A stretch of 64,000 bases of DNA from Treponema sp. GTDB lineage: Bacteria > Spirochaetota > Spirochaetia > Treponematales > Treponemataceae. The stretch is taken from contig JAGBIY010000041.1 in NCBI GenBank assembly GCA_017934745.1, forward strand, positions 48,070-112,069, given 5' to 3'. Of the stretch, positions 1 to 6,811 are shown one piece after another; within the stretch, counting starts at the first letter, position 1; each line of letters begins with the position of its first letter. The notes beneath the pieces were generated by a model, which worked only from the letters and a program-made list of their open reading frames with translations, was not told the origin of the DNA and ran no database searches. The translations under genes were made by a program, and so were the position numbers.

Positions 1-649
1 CATGCTTTCGGAGGGATTCAGGCGGAGCGGCTGCTATTTGTACAGGGCGACCTGCCCGGACTGCAGGAAGTGCGTTCCCATTCGGATTCGCGTGGAGGAT
101 TTCGAATTCAGCAAGAGCCAGAGGCATCTTTTGAGGAAGAATTCGGACATCGAGCTTTCAATCACAAGCGCGCGCTCGAAGATGATTTCGGACGAGAAGA
201 TAGAGCTTATGATGATGTACAACAAGCGGCACGAACCCGACTCGAATGACGGACTCGATGAAACTAAGGACATCCTCTGCTCTCTGAACGGACTTTTCGG
301 CGGATTCGGGGAACTCCTCTCCGAGCCGCTCTATTGCGGAACGATAAACATGGACTACCGGCTGGACGGAAAACTCGTGGGCGTGGGTGTCGTGGATTTG
401 GGGGCTGTCTCCCTCTCGTCGAACTACTTCTACTACGACACTTCCGATGAAATCATGAAGAGGTCGATAGGCACTTTCACGATTTTGAAGGAGATTGAAT
501 TCTGCAAGGAACACGGGATTCCGTACTATTACCTCGGCTACTATCTCTCCGAGTGCAGAAAGATGAGCTACAAGGGGCGCTTCCTTCCCCACGAGCTTCT
601 AATCGACGGCGAGTGGAGAAAGCAGACTGAGCAGAACTTTTTCGTGTGA
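1..649 (+). CDS. bpt: Aspartate/glutamate leucyltransferase or arginyltransferase (Bpt/Ate1 family), 5' end cut by window edge
   Basis: The enzyme moves an amino acid from aminoacyl-tRNA to the N-terminus of a protein, marking it for turnover (N-degron pathway, cytoplasm). The visible part starts in the conserved segment that normally follows 30-40 N-terminal residues: GFRRSGCYLYRATCPDC then KCVPIRIRV, the usual paired Cys and RS-Q-R region. The C-terminal half (YYLGYYLSECRKMSYKGRF) matches the GNAT-like end of the family. The frame is open to base 2, and the ATG at 2 is probably internal, so the true start lies outside. The family is clear; whether the donor is Leu or Arg cannot be read from the sequence. 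Confidence 0.85.
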   Translation, partial: MLSEGFRRSGCYLYRATCPDCRKCVPIRIRVEDFEFSKSQRHLLRKNSDIELSITSARSKMISDEKIELMMMYNKRHEPDSNDGLDETKDILCSLNGLFGGFGELLSEPLYCGTINMDYRLDGKLVGVGVVDLGAVSLSSNYFYYDTSDEIMKRSIGTFTILKEIEFCKEHGIPYYYLGYYLSECRKMSYKGRFLPHELLIDGEWRKQTEQNFFV

Positions 650-672
650 GCGGTTTTTCGGGCACGCTCCCT

Positions 673-690
673 CCATCGCCGCAATCTCCT
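673..690 (-). repeat. 18-bp core repeat, copy 1 (3' flank of antitoxin gene 698-964)
   Basis: CCATCGCCGCAATCTCCT; the other copies are at 1010, 1883 and 2220 with one mismatch in total, all in the same orientation. This copy starts 8 bases past the stop of the neighbouring small gene. On the minus strand it reads like part of a EIAAVEG coding motif. Confidence 0.9.
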
Positions 691-697
691 GTTTATG

Positions 698-964
698 TCA
701 ATCAATGCTTTCATATTTCCTCATTACTGCGTCCGGCACTTCATTTGCACCGTCTTTGCTGATGTCGGAAGAACCTGTGAAACTCATCGCAATTATTTCG
801 TCGAAGGCTTGCCGGGCGCATAATCTTTCTTCCGGCGACTTCGAATTTCCGAAGTTTTTCCTGCGGGGAAGTGTTTCCATGTAGCTGACGGCAAGTTCCA
901 GCTCTTTCTCGCCGAACGCCGTTATGTAATTAATCGCTTTTTCTTTCAACGCAACATTCGTCAT
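698..964 (-). CDS. Small antitoxin-like protein (88 aa) in repeat-bounded module
   Basis: This is an 88-residue charged, helical protein beginning MTNVALKE, exactly as the gene at 1908-2174 begins. After about eight residues the two diverge completely. Length, composition and neighbours (GNAT toxin pair, VapC pair) suggest a DNA-binding antitoxin, but no toxin directly follows it. Start: ATG at 964 with TCCTCC (RC GGAGGA) at 971-976. The promoter and start codons lie inside the 107-bp repeat. I do not recognise a precise family; toxin neutralisation is inference. Confidence 0.6.
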   Translation of the reverse strand: MTNVALKEKAINYITAFGEKELELAVSYMETLPRRKNFGNSKSPEERLCARQAFDEIIAMSFTGSSDISKDGANEVPDAVMRKYESID

Positions 965-1047
965 GATTTTTCCTCCATGTCTTCATTATACCATACCGTC
1001 ACGCTCCTTCCACCGCCGCAATCTCCTCCGCGGAAAGGCCGTAGAGC
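941..1047 (-). repeat. 107-bp repeat copy A: promoter, RBS and first codons
   Basis: It is identical to 2151-2257 except for two bases. Read on the minus strand it holds the end of a decayed reading frame (LYGLSAEEIAAVEGA then stop), a TATAAT box (985-990), a Shine-Dalgarno and the first codons MTNVALKE of the antitoxin gene. It thus acts as a portable expression head. Confidence 0.9.
985..990 (-). promoter_or_regulatory. -10 box for antitoxin gene 698-964
   Basis: Perfect TATAAT on the minus strand, 20 bases before the start codon. It is repeated at 2195-2200 in the second repeat copy. Confidence 0.6.
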
Positions 1048-1058
1048 TTGTACACGGC

Positions 1059-1631
1059 TTAAAGCAGTTGGTACATAAAAATGCAGCCGTCGTCATATTT
1101 TGGCTTTACATGCTGGTGGACGAATTGCTCGTCTTCTGATTCAAGACGGTTGAAACCCATCGTTTTGTAATGCTCGATGAGCTTGTCCTGGGGGAGCGCA
1201 TAGATATAGATAGCCTGTATTCCAACGAGCGTCCGAAGGTATTTTACAAGTGGAAGGACAAATTCTGCGAAGACTGTGGAGCCGAGATTTTTTGCGTCAG
1301 GATGGTTCTTCCTATAGTTGGAGTTCACCGCAAAATTGGACAGTTCCACCGCCGAAATCGAATAAAAATAGTCATTTCCCGCATCGATGGTGAAAAGTCC
1401 CGTTTTCAATGAGAAATAGGCGGCAAGTTCATGCGAAAATTTATCCTTTACAAGGTACGTTCGCGCCGAGCCGTCTTTTTCGTCCGATTCCGCAAGTTCT
1501 TTCAAGTAGCGTTCAAGCCCGAGTCCAGAGAGATTCGCCACACAGAAATCCTGTATCAAATTCGGATTGTCAGATGAATCGAAAAGGTGTTCGTAATAGA
1601 GCAGATCCGTTTCAAGTGGCAGAAAAATCAT
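1059..1631 (-). CDS. GNAT-family acetyltransferase, probable toxin
   Basis: This 190-residue GCN5-related N-acetyltransferase has a central strand-rich part (ISAVELSNFAVNSNYRK), an acetyl-CoA helix region and a C-terminal HYKTMGFNRLESE segment typical of the fold. Its ATG overlaps the stop of the upstream 60-residue gene by 4 bases (ATGA). A small antitoxin-like gene coupled to a GNAT enzyme is the layout of tRNA-acetylating TacT/AtaT-type toxin-antitoxin pairs. Toxin activity is inferred from this layout. A stress acetyltransferase without toxicity remains possible. Confidence 0.75.
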   Translation of the reverse strand: MIFLPLETDLLYYEHLFDSSDNPNLIQDFCVANLSGLGLERYLKELAESDEKDGSARTYLVKDKFSHELAAYFSLKTGLFTIDAGNDYFYSISAVELSNFAVNSNYRKNHPDAKNLGSTVFAEFVLPLVKYLRTLVGIQAIYIYALPQDKLIEHYKTMGFNRLESEDEQFVHQHVKPKYDDGCIFMYQLL

Positions 1632-1810
1632 TGTCTCTGCTCCTTGTTTTCCTCTTTCATCATCTCCAGCGCAGTTTTCTCATAGTCGGCGGCGATTTTC
1701 TGCAATTTAGAGAAGTCCGCTTTTGGGGAATTGAGAATCTTCAAAAGCACATCTTTTCCCTTGCTTTCGGGAATGTCATTTATTGTCTGAAAGCGACTGA
1801 TTGAAGCCAT
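1628..1810 (-). CDS. Small antitoxin partner of the GNAT protein (60 aa)
   Basis: The ATG at 1810 is chosen because GGAGG (RC of 1817-1821) lies 6 bases upstream. The longer frame to 1930 has no ribosome site and runs through repeat remnants. The protein MASISRFQTINDIPESKGK... is rich in Lys/Glu and ends in a helical EEENKEQRQ-like tail. A TATGAT box (RC of 1832-1837) precedes it. It is translationally coupled to the GNAT gene, so antitoxin is the best guess; no domain is recognised. Confidence 0.65.
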   Translation of the reverse strand: MASISRFQTINDIPESKGKDVLLKILNSPKADFSKLQKIAADYEKTALEMMKEENKEQRQ

Positions 1811-1882
1811 AAAGCACCTCCGTTCCCTTATATCATAACATATTTTGGCTGAATCCATCGGTATCTGACCGTCATTTTCCCT

Positions 1883-1900
1883 CCACCGCCGCAATCTCCT
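1883..1900 (-). repeat. 18-bp core repeat, copy 3 (3' flank of antitoxin gene 1908-2174)
   Basis: CCACCGCCGCAATCTCCT followed by GTTTGTG and the stop codon of the next gene. The arrangement matches copy 1 base for base in spacing: 337 bases from core to core in both modules. Confidence 0.9.
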
Positions 1901-1907
1901 GTTTGTG

Positions 1908-2174
1908 TCAAGAAATATGCGGTTGGACAATTTCTCTCTCCTCTCGTATTTTTCTTTGGTAGTCTACAGGGTCTAATCCATCCCAACAATGGCTGCTTCC
2001 TCGGAATGAATCCAAAAACGCGCGCATTTCCTCTTTTGTCTTTTGTGTTTTGTGGGGTTTTTGCGCCTCGATTGTGCGGATTGATATGCTTAGCGACTCA
2101 AAAAGTTCTTTCTGCTCTTCATACGGCAATGAAACCGCCTCTTTTGTTAGTTCTTTCAACGCAACATTCGTCAT
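1908..2174 (-). CDS. Addiction-module antitoxin-like protein (88 aa), orphan
   Basis: It starts MTNVALKE like its sister at 698-964. The segment AVSLPYEEQKELFESLSIS resembles the helix of 'putative addiction module component' antitoxins, which pair with RelE/ParE-type toxins. No such toxin adjoins it. Start ATG 2174, Shine-Dalgarno RC of 2181-2186, and TATAAT RC of 2195-2200, all within repeat copy B. It may serve as an orphan antitoxin or be left over from module exchange. Confidence 0.65.
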   Translation of the reverse strand: MTNVALKELTKEAVSLPYEEQKELFESLSISIRTIEAQKPHKTQKTKEEMRAFLDSFRGSSHCWDGLDPVDYQRKIREEREIVQPHIS

Positions 2175-2257
2175 GATTTTTCCTCCATGTCTTCATTATA
2201 CCATACCGTCACGCTTCCTCCACCGCCGCAATCTCCTCCGCGGAAAGGCCGTAGAGC
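2151..2257 (-). repeat. 107-bp repeat copy B: promoter, RBS and first codons
   Basis: Second copy of 941-1047 (105 of 107 bases equal). It carries the TATAAT at 2195-2200 and first codons MTNVALKE of gene 1908-2174, and on its far side the end of a decayed methyltransferase-like frame. Confidence 0.9.
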
Positions 2258-2370
2258 AGAACGCCTGGAAAGCCACCCTGTCCAAGTCCTGCGTGTTCGT
2301 CCCTTTCAGCTCGATGACCGCCTTCACGTTCCCGTCGAGCACGATGGCTCCGCCGTTTTTTGCCGCTGCC
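2209..2370 (-). pseudogene. Remnant of a type IIG restriction-methyltransferase-like gene
   Basis: Minus-strand reading gives KNGGAIVLDGNVKAVIELKG and TNTQDLDRVAFQAF, the N-terminal AVIELKG...DLD segment of Eco57I/type IIG R-M proteins. A one-base frame change then leads into LLYGLSAEEIAAVEEA and stop, the typical C-terminal end of the same family. The roughly 1000-residue middle is missing. It looks like an internal deletion scar. The C-terminal part is also what repeat copies A and B share. Confidence 0.65.
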
Positions 2371-2371
2371 T

Positions 2372-2752
2372 CTACTGTTCGTACAGTTTCAGTTCCGGGT
2401 AGTAGCCTTGGATGAATTTGAAGTGGCTGTCCTTCGTCCAAAGCGGAATGTCGTATTTCATGGCGGTGAAGGCGATGAAGGCGTCCGCGAGTGGAACCTG
2501 GATGCCGTTCGAGCGGAGCGTGTTGAGGAGAAAACCCGTGCCCTCCCAGTCGTAGTCGTCGGTGGGGAGATTCTCGAATGTTTTGAATGCCGTCAAAAAG
2601 TCGTCTATTTCCTCGTTCGTGCGCGCTCCGTGGAGAATTTCCGCTCGTACAGGCCCGCAGAGGGCGATGGAAAGTGAATCGACTTTCACCGCCAAGTCGG
2701 AATTCCGTGAGCGAAAATAGTCTACCATTATGTTCGTGTCGGCCAAAATCAT
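2372..2752 (-). CDS. vapC: VapC-family PIN-domain ribonuclease toxin
   Basis: This 126-residue PIN domain has the acidic active-site set visible: D5 (ILADTN), E38 (VRAEIL), D90 (PLADAF) and D108 (WTKDSHF), which bind Mg/Mn for RNA cleavage. The start ATG at 2752 overlaps the stop of the upstream antitoxin (ATGA at 2749-2752), so the pair is translationally coupled. VapC toxins cut tRNA or rRNA when the antitoxin decays; the actual target cannot be seen. Complete and undamaged. Confidence 0.88.
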   Translation of the reverse strand: MILADTNIMVDYFRSRNSDLAVKVDSLSIALCGPVRAEILHGARTNEEIDDFLTAFKTFENLPTDDYDWEGTGFLLNTLRSNGIQVPLADAFIAFTAMKYDIPLWTKDSHFKFIQGYYPELKLYEQ

Positions 2753-3135
2753 CCAAGCCTCCTGAGAGCGCTTACCGCTTCTTCGTCTATGCTGAGCGGG
2801 CCGATTTCGTCCATGACTTTTTTTCTGTCGCTGCTCGCAGGAATCGGTGGGGGAACGTTCTGCCTGATTCTTCGTATGAATGCCTTGCGCCTTTCCTCTT
2901 CCTCCTTCGTCTGTTCTATCTTGACCGTGCGTGCTGATAGTGCGACGAATTTGTCGTATTCCTCCACGCTCATCATCACGCACTCCGGGATGTTGTTCTT
3001 GACGATTATGCGGATTCCGTCCTCCTTCACTTCGTCGATGATTTTTCCGGTCTCACCCTTGTTCAACCGGCTTATTGGGACGAATGCGTGCATGAGCTTC
3101 GCCGCCGTCACGCTGTCGTAGTTCTGCTTCGCCAT
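2749..3135 (-). CDS. Phd/YefM-type antitoxin paired with VapC
   Basis: This 128-residue protein has an N-terminal Phd/YefM-like DNA-binding part (TAAKLMHAFVPISRLNKGET, then a MSVEEYDKF helix) and a long charged C-terminal tail that would wrap the toxin. The start MAKQNYDS at 3135 has AGGAG 7-8 bases upstream; an earlier in-frame ATG at 3165 has none. Such antitoxins usually repress their own operon. A palindrome at 3189-3205 is a candidate operator. Confidence 0.82.
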   Translation of the reverse strand: MAKQNYDSVTAAKLMHAFVPISRLNKGETGKIIDEVKEDGIRIIVKNNIPECVMMSVEEYDKFVALSARTVKIEQTKEEEERRKAFIRRIRQNVPPPIPASSDRKKVMDEIGPLSIDEEAVSALRRLG

Positions 3136-3188
3136 TGGAATCTCCTTTTTTGTCGTGATATTCATCAGGATATTTGTCGATTTATTAC

Positions 3189-3205
3189 ACTGTAAATTGA
3201 ACAGT
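3189..3205. promoter_or_regulatory. Candidate operator palindrome upstream of the VapC module
   Basis: ACTGT-N7-ACAGT inverted repeat about 55 bases upstream of the antitoxin start, in an AT-rich promoter-like stretch. Autoregulation by the antitoxin is inference. Confidence 0.35.
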
Positions 3206-3232
3206 CTGATATGTCAACGAATTTGCTTGCGC

Positions 3233-3280
3233 AAAAAAATGCCCGGAAGAAATTCGCTTCCTCCGGGCTTTTCGCTTTTT
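3233..3280. terminator. Bidirectional rho-independent terminator
   Basis: GCCCGGA (3241-3247) pairs with TCCGGGC (3262-3268), extended by GAA/TTC inside. An A-run on the left (3234-3239) and a T-run on the right (3276-3282) allow termination in both directions. It ends the flavin reductase transcript coming leftwards. Confidence 0.8.
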
Positions 3281-3291
3281 TTGGTTGTCTT

Positions 3292-3846
3292 TTAGCGGTT
3301 TTTTATCTTGAGTCCGTCCTTGAACGCGTTGCCGACGACTTCGCCGATTACGCGGTAGACGTGGAACGATGCGTCGAACATTATCGGCTGCAGCTTTCCA
3401 AGGTCGATTTTCCCGTCGGTGAGCACCGATTCGTCGACCTGCTGAGCCACGATTTTCCCGACGAGCATCTCCCGCTTCTCGTCCCATTCCTTCACTTCGC
3501 ATTCGAGCGTTACTGGATACTCCTCGATGATTGGCGCGTTGACGTGCGCGCTTTTGTGGACGTGCACGCCGGCCTTCTCTATTTTGTTCACGTTCGCTCC
3601 GCTTTCAACGCCGAAGTAGTCCGAGATTTCCACTGTGCTTTTCGTTGCGAACGCCACCGTGAACGCTCCCGTCTTCTTGAGGTTCTCCGTCGTCTTGTGC
3701 TTTGCGAGGTAGAGCGTTATCTCGCCGTAGTCCGACTGGATTCCCCACGCCGCGTTCATCGCGTTCGGCACCCCGTTCTCGTCGTAAGTCCCGATGATGA
3801 AGACTCCCTCCGGCACGATGACCGCTTTCTTTGAATCGAATTCCAT
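3292..3846 (-). CDS. Flavin reductase / FMN-binding split-barrel protein
   Basis: This 184-residue flavin reductase-like domain protein of the NADPH-flavin oxidoreductase group has MEFDSKKAVIVPEGVFIIGT at the start and PNAMNAAWGIQSDYGEITL, the FMN-binding region in which a diffusible flavin or tightly bound FMN is reduced by NAD(P)H. It has the usual single-domain length. The gene is monocistronic with its own terminator at 3233-3280. Shine-Dalgarno GGAGG (RC near 3855) supports the start. Physiological substrate unknown. Confidence 0.85.
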   Translation of the reverse strand: MEFDSKKAVIVPEGVFIIGTYDENGVPNAMNAAWGIQSDYGEITLYLAKHKTTENLKKTGAFTVAFATKSTVEISDYFGVESGANVNKIEKAGVHVHKSAHVNAPIIEEYPVTLECEVKEWDEKREMLVGKIVAQQVDESVLTDGKIDLGKLQPIMFDASFHVYRVIGEVVGNAFKDGLKIKNR

Positions 3847-3870
3847 TTTGTACCTCCTTCTTGATACCTG

Positions 3871-5751
3871 TTACTCCCAGCCGAATGTGGCCGGCGGCTT
3901 GTTCGTCGCGTCGAAGTAGAGCGCGTCCACGAACGGAAGCGCGGCGATTTTTTCGACTATCGACTTGAATGTTTCTGCGCTGAACCATGCGAAGCGGGCC
4001 GTCATCACGTCTTCCGAGCAGACCGGGCGGAGCACGAAACTCGCCCTGTTTTTTTCCGAAGCGTACGGCAAATCGATTGTGAGGTGCTGGAAAATCTCGT
4101 TGTACAAGCCTGTCTTGTGGAGTTCCGTGAGCACGATGTCGTCCACTTCCCGAAGCTGGTCGAGCCTGTCGCGCGTGCAGTAGCCTTCCTGAATCTTCAT
4201 GTCGCCGTCCTTCACGGCCGGGTTCTGGTAGAGCTTGATGACCGTCCTGTTGAGGAACGAAGCCTTGTTCGTGATTGCCGAGCTGGCCGCTTCTACTTTT
4301 TCGCGCTTCCCAGGAATGTGGAAGAATCCGTTCCCCTCTTCCTTGAACGTGAGCACGGCCGGGAACCTGTACGTCCTGAAGTCGCCCTGAACGCCCACCG
4401 AGCGCACTGGAAGGACGCTTCTCTTCATCGACGCGCTGCATTTCTCGCAGAAAGCGTTGATTTCAACCTTGTCGAGCTCTTCCTGCGCCTTTTTGTATTC
4501 CTCTTCGTCCTTCCCGCTGAATTTTCCGTCAGAGCAGAGCACGTTTATCGAAAGGCCGGGTCCCGGGAACGGGTGGCGCATCACGAGGTCGTCCTCAAGT
4601 CCGAGCTTCTTTCCGATTGAGCGAACCTCGTCCTTGTACAAGTCCTTGAGCGGCTCGATAATCATTCCCGCCGCGATGAGCTTCTGGATTCCGTCAACGC
4701 GGTTGTGGTGGGTCTTTATCGTCTTTGAGTTCTTCGTCCCGCCCGACTCGATGATGTCCGGGTAGAGCGTTCCCTGCGCGAGCATCCACTTTGTCTCGTC
4801 GAGCTTCTGCGCCTTCACCACCGCGTCCCGCACCGTGATGAAGTTCTCGCCCACAGCCATGCGCTTCTTTTGCGGGTCGGTGAGTCCGGCAATCGCGTTC
4901 AGGAAGCTTTCGGAGGCGTCCTCCACGATGAAGTTGTTGAATCCGTGCGACTTGTACGCGCTTTCGACGTTCTTCGACTCGTTCTTCCTCATGAAGCCGT
5001 TGTCGATGTGGAGGCCGAGCACCCTCTCCTGTCCGAGTGCCTTGTTCAAAAGCGCGAACGCCACTGTCGAATCGACGCCGCCGGAGAGGAAGAGGAGGAC
5101 GTTCTTGTCTCTCGCGTCCTTCTTGATGTTCTCGATGATTACCTGAAGGACAGTGTCTTCGTCCCAGTTCTTTTCCATTTTGCAGATTTTCGCGAAGTTC
5201 TCGAAAATCCTGTTGCCTTCCGGGGTGTCCTTCACCTCGCAGTGGCACTGGAGCGAGAAGCGTTTCTTTGAGAGATTCTGCACCGCCGCGAACGGGCAGT
5301 CCTTCGTCGTTCCGATGACCTCGAACCCGTCTCCGAGAGAAAGCACGCCGTCCTGATGGCTCATCCAGACCTGCGTTGTGTCGCTGATTCCTTCGAGGAG
5401 CGGCGATTTCTTTCCGGCTTCGTTCTTTTCGAGGTGCGCGATTCCGAATTCTCCGACGGCCGCCTTTCCGACGTTCCCGCCGTAGCTTTTCGCCATGAGC
5501 TGGTGTCCGTAGCAAAGGCCGAGAATCGGAAGGTCGAGCTTGAGAATCTCCGAGTTGAATTCTGGCACGTTGTCCTCGTACACGGAACTTGGGCCTCCCG
5601 ACATTATCACGCCCTTCGCGTTTTCGAATGTTTCGAGTGGGGCGGATGGCAGGGCTATTTCCGAATAGTAGCCGAGCGCGCGGAATCTTTTCGCAATCAG
5701 GTGGGCGTACTGCGAACCGAAGTCAAGAACGACGATTTTTTCTCGTGACAT
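3871..5751 (-). CDS. guaA: GMP synthase (glutamine-hydrolysing), long form
   Basis: Converts XMP, ATP and glutamine to GMP (cytoplasm, purine synthesis). The N-terminal class I glutaminase has its nucleophile C80 in LGLCYGHQ. The ATP-pyrophosphatase domain has the SGGVDS loop. The C-terminal dimerisation part ends in PPATFGWE. Start at 5751 (MSREKIVV) because GGAG stands 6-7 bases upstream; the upstream frame to 5784 has none. At 626 residues it is about 100 longer than E. coli GuaA; the extra length lies between the PP-loop domain and the C-terminus (DGKFSGKDEEEYKKAQEE and following Cys-containing part), as in longer GMP synthetases. Divergent from the GH25 gene. Confidence 0.95.
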   Translation of the reverse strand: MSREKIVVLDFGSQYAHLIAKRFRALGYYSEIALPSAPLETFENAKGVIMSGGPSSVYEDNVPEFNSEILKLDLPILGLCYGHQLMAKSYGGNVGKAAVGEFGIAHLEKNEAGKKSPLLEGISDTTQVWMSHQDGVLSLGDGFEVIGTTKDCPFAAVQNLSKKRFSLQCHCEVKDTPEGNRIFENFAKICKMEKNWDEDTVLQVIIENIKKDARDKNVLLFLSGGVDSTVAFALLNKALGQERVLGLHIDNGFMRKNESKNVESAYKSHGFNNFIVEDASESFLNAIAGLTDPQKKRMAVGENFITVRDAVVKAQKLDETKWMLAQGTLYPDIIESGGTKNSKTIKTHHNRVDGIQKLIAAGMIIEPLKDLYKDEVRSIGKKLGLEDDLVMRHPFPGPGLSINVLCSDGKFSGKDEEEYKKAQEELDKVEINAFCEKCSASMKRSVLPVRSVGVQGDFRTYRFPAVLTFKEEGNGFFHIPGKREKVEAASSAITNKASFLNRTVIKLYQNPAVKDGDMKIQEGYCTRDRLDQLREVDDIVLTELHKTGLYNEIFQHLTIDLPYASEKNRASFVLRPVCSEDVMTARFAWFSAETFKSIVEKIAALPFVDALYFDATNKPPATFGWE

Positions 5752-5824
5752 ATTTTTCTCCAAAAAGGACGCTTTTTTCAGCAAGTCCAGTATCGTTTGT
5801 TGTTGGGTCTGTTTGTATAAAGAA

Positions 5825-5830
5825 ATTATA
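5825..5830 (-). promoter_or_regulatory. -10 box for guaA
   Basis: TATAAT on the minus strand about 75 bases before the guaA start. The leader shows no obvious purine-riboswitch fold. Confidence 0.5.
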
Positions 5831-5921
5831 TCTGATTCCGATTCGTCTGAAAATGTGGGAACCGCTTTGAATGTCGTTGAGGAATTGGCATTTCGCTTTA
5901 GCGTTCTCGGATTTTCGGGTG

Positions 5922-5927
5922 TATAAT
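5922..5927 (+). promoter_or_regulatory. -10 box placing transcription start at the GH25 ATG
   Basis: Perfect TATAAT six bases before the ATG at 5934, leaving no room for a Shine-Dalgarno. This is a leaderless-mRNA candidate. Confidence 0.55.
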
Positions 5928-5933
5928 GTCTGC

Positions 5934-6794
5934 ATGTCGCTCTTCCGAAAAACGCTCTGCGCTCTTCTTGCTTCCGTGTCCTTTTCCATTCTCTCCTGCG
6001 CTTCCTCGAATGTGGTGGAGGAAGCCGAAAAATTCTCGTTCAGGGATGCCTGCGGCGGAGAGCACGAGTTCTTCCTCGACGAGAGCGCGTCGTACCACGC
6101 CTACGACTGCTCTAAATTCAGCCGCGAAGGAGAGGAAAAGCTGCTGTACAACGACGAGGATTTCATCGTCCGTCACGGAATCGACATCTCCAGGCACGAG
6201 GGAAAGATAAACTGGAAGAAGGTGAAGAATTCCGGCTACGATTTCGTGATTCTCCGGGTGGGGTACAGGGGCTACCAGACAGGAAAACTCAAGGTCGACG
6301 AGAATTTCCACGCGAACGTCAAGGGCGCAATCAAGGCCGGGTTCGACGTGGGGGTGTATGTCTATTCACAGGCGATAACCGAGGAGGAGGCGCTTGAGGA
6401 GGCGGACTTGGTGCTGAACGAAATCAGGGGCTACAAGATAACGCTGCCCGTCGTCTACGACCCTGAGAGCGTCGGGTGGGACTCTGCCCGCACGGACGGG
6501 GTTCCTCCGAGCGTGTTCAACAAGACGACGGTGATTTTTTGCGAGAAGATGAAGGAAGCCGGGTACGAGCCGATGATTTACGCGAACCACTATTGGGAGG
6601 CGTTCGTTTTGGACATGGGGCTTTTGAGGGACTACAAGTTCTGGTACGCCGACTATGAGAATTCTCCGCAGCTGCCTTACGATTTTGAATTCTGGCAGTA
6701 CACGGCGACCATGAGCGTGAGCGGAATAAAAAAGAAATGCGACGCCGACATTTGGATTCGCCGCCGTGAGAATTCCGCGGATTCAGGTTTGTGA
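5934..6794 (+). CDS. GH25-family lysozyme, predicted lipoprotein
   Basis: Glycoside hydrolase family 25 muramidase acting on peptidoglycan outside the inner membrane. A signal peptide with lipobox FSILSC places the anchored Cys near residue 21. The catalytic TIM-barrel starts at HGIDISRHEG (catalytic Asp) and runs through FVILRVGYRG, VGVYVYSQA and LPVVYDPES; position D/E in the last is where the acid residue is expected. The end FEFWQYTATMSVSG is typical of the family. Start MSLFRKT at 5934 is chosen for the signal peptide and TATAAT position; the upstream frame to 5871 is unlikely. Probably a cell-wall remodelling enzyme. Confidence 0.88.
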   Translation: MSLFRKTLCALLASVSFSILSCASSNVVEEAEKFSFRDACGGEHEFFLDESASYHAYDCSKFSREGEEKLLYNDEDFIVRHGIDISRHEGKINWKKVKNSGYDFVILRVGYRGYQTGKLKVDENFHANVKGAIKAGFDVGVYVYSQAITEEEALEEADLVLNEIRGYKITLPVVYDPESVGWDSARTDGVPPSVFNKTTVIFCEKMKEAGYEPMIYANHYWEAFVLDMGLLRDYKFWYADYENSPQLPYDFEFWQYTATMSVSGIKKKCDADIWIRRRENSADSGL

Positions 6795-6811
6795 AAATCC
6801 AATTTGCCTAG

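Noticed and set aside
673-2257. Integron attC cassettes around the small toxin-antitoxin genes
   Set aside because: The cores lack the paired RYYYAAC/GTTRRRY boxes and do not fold as attC; no integrase in the window. Kept as unexplained modular repeats instead.
5752-5870. Purine riboswitch before guaA
   Set aside because: The leader is short and lacks the conserved loop and junction bases of purine or guanidine switches.
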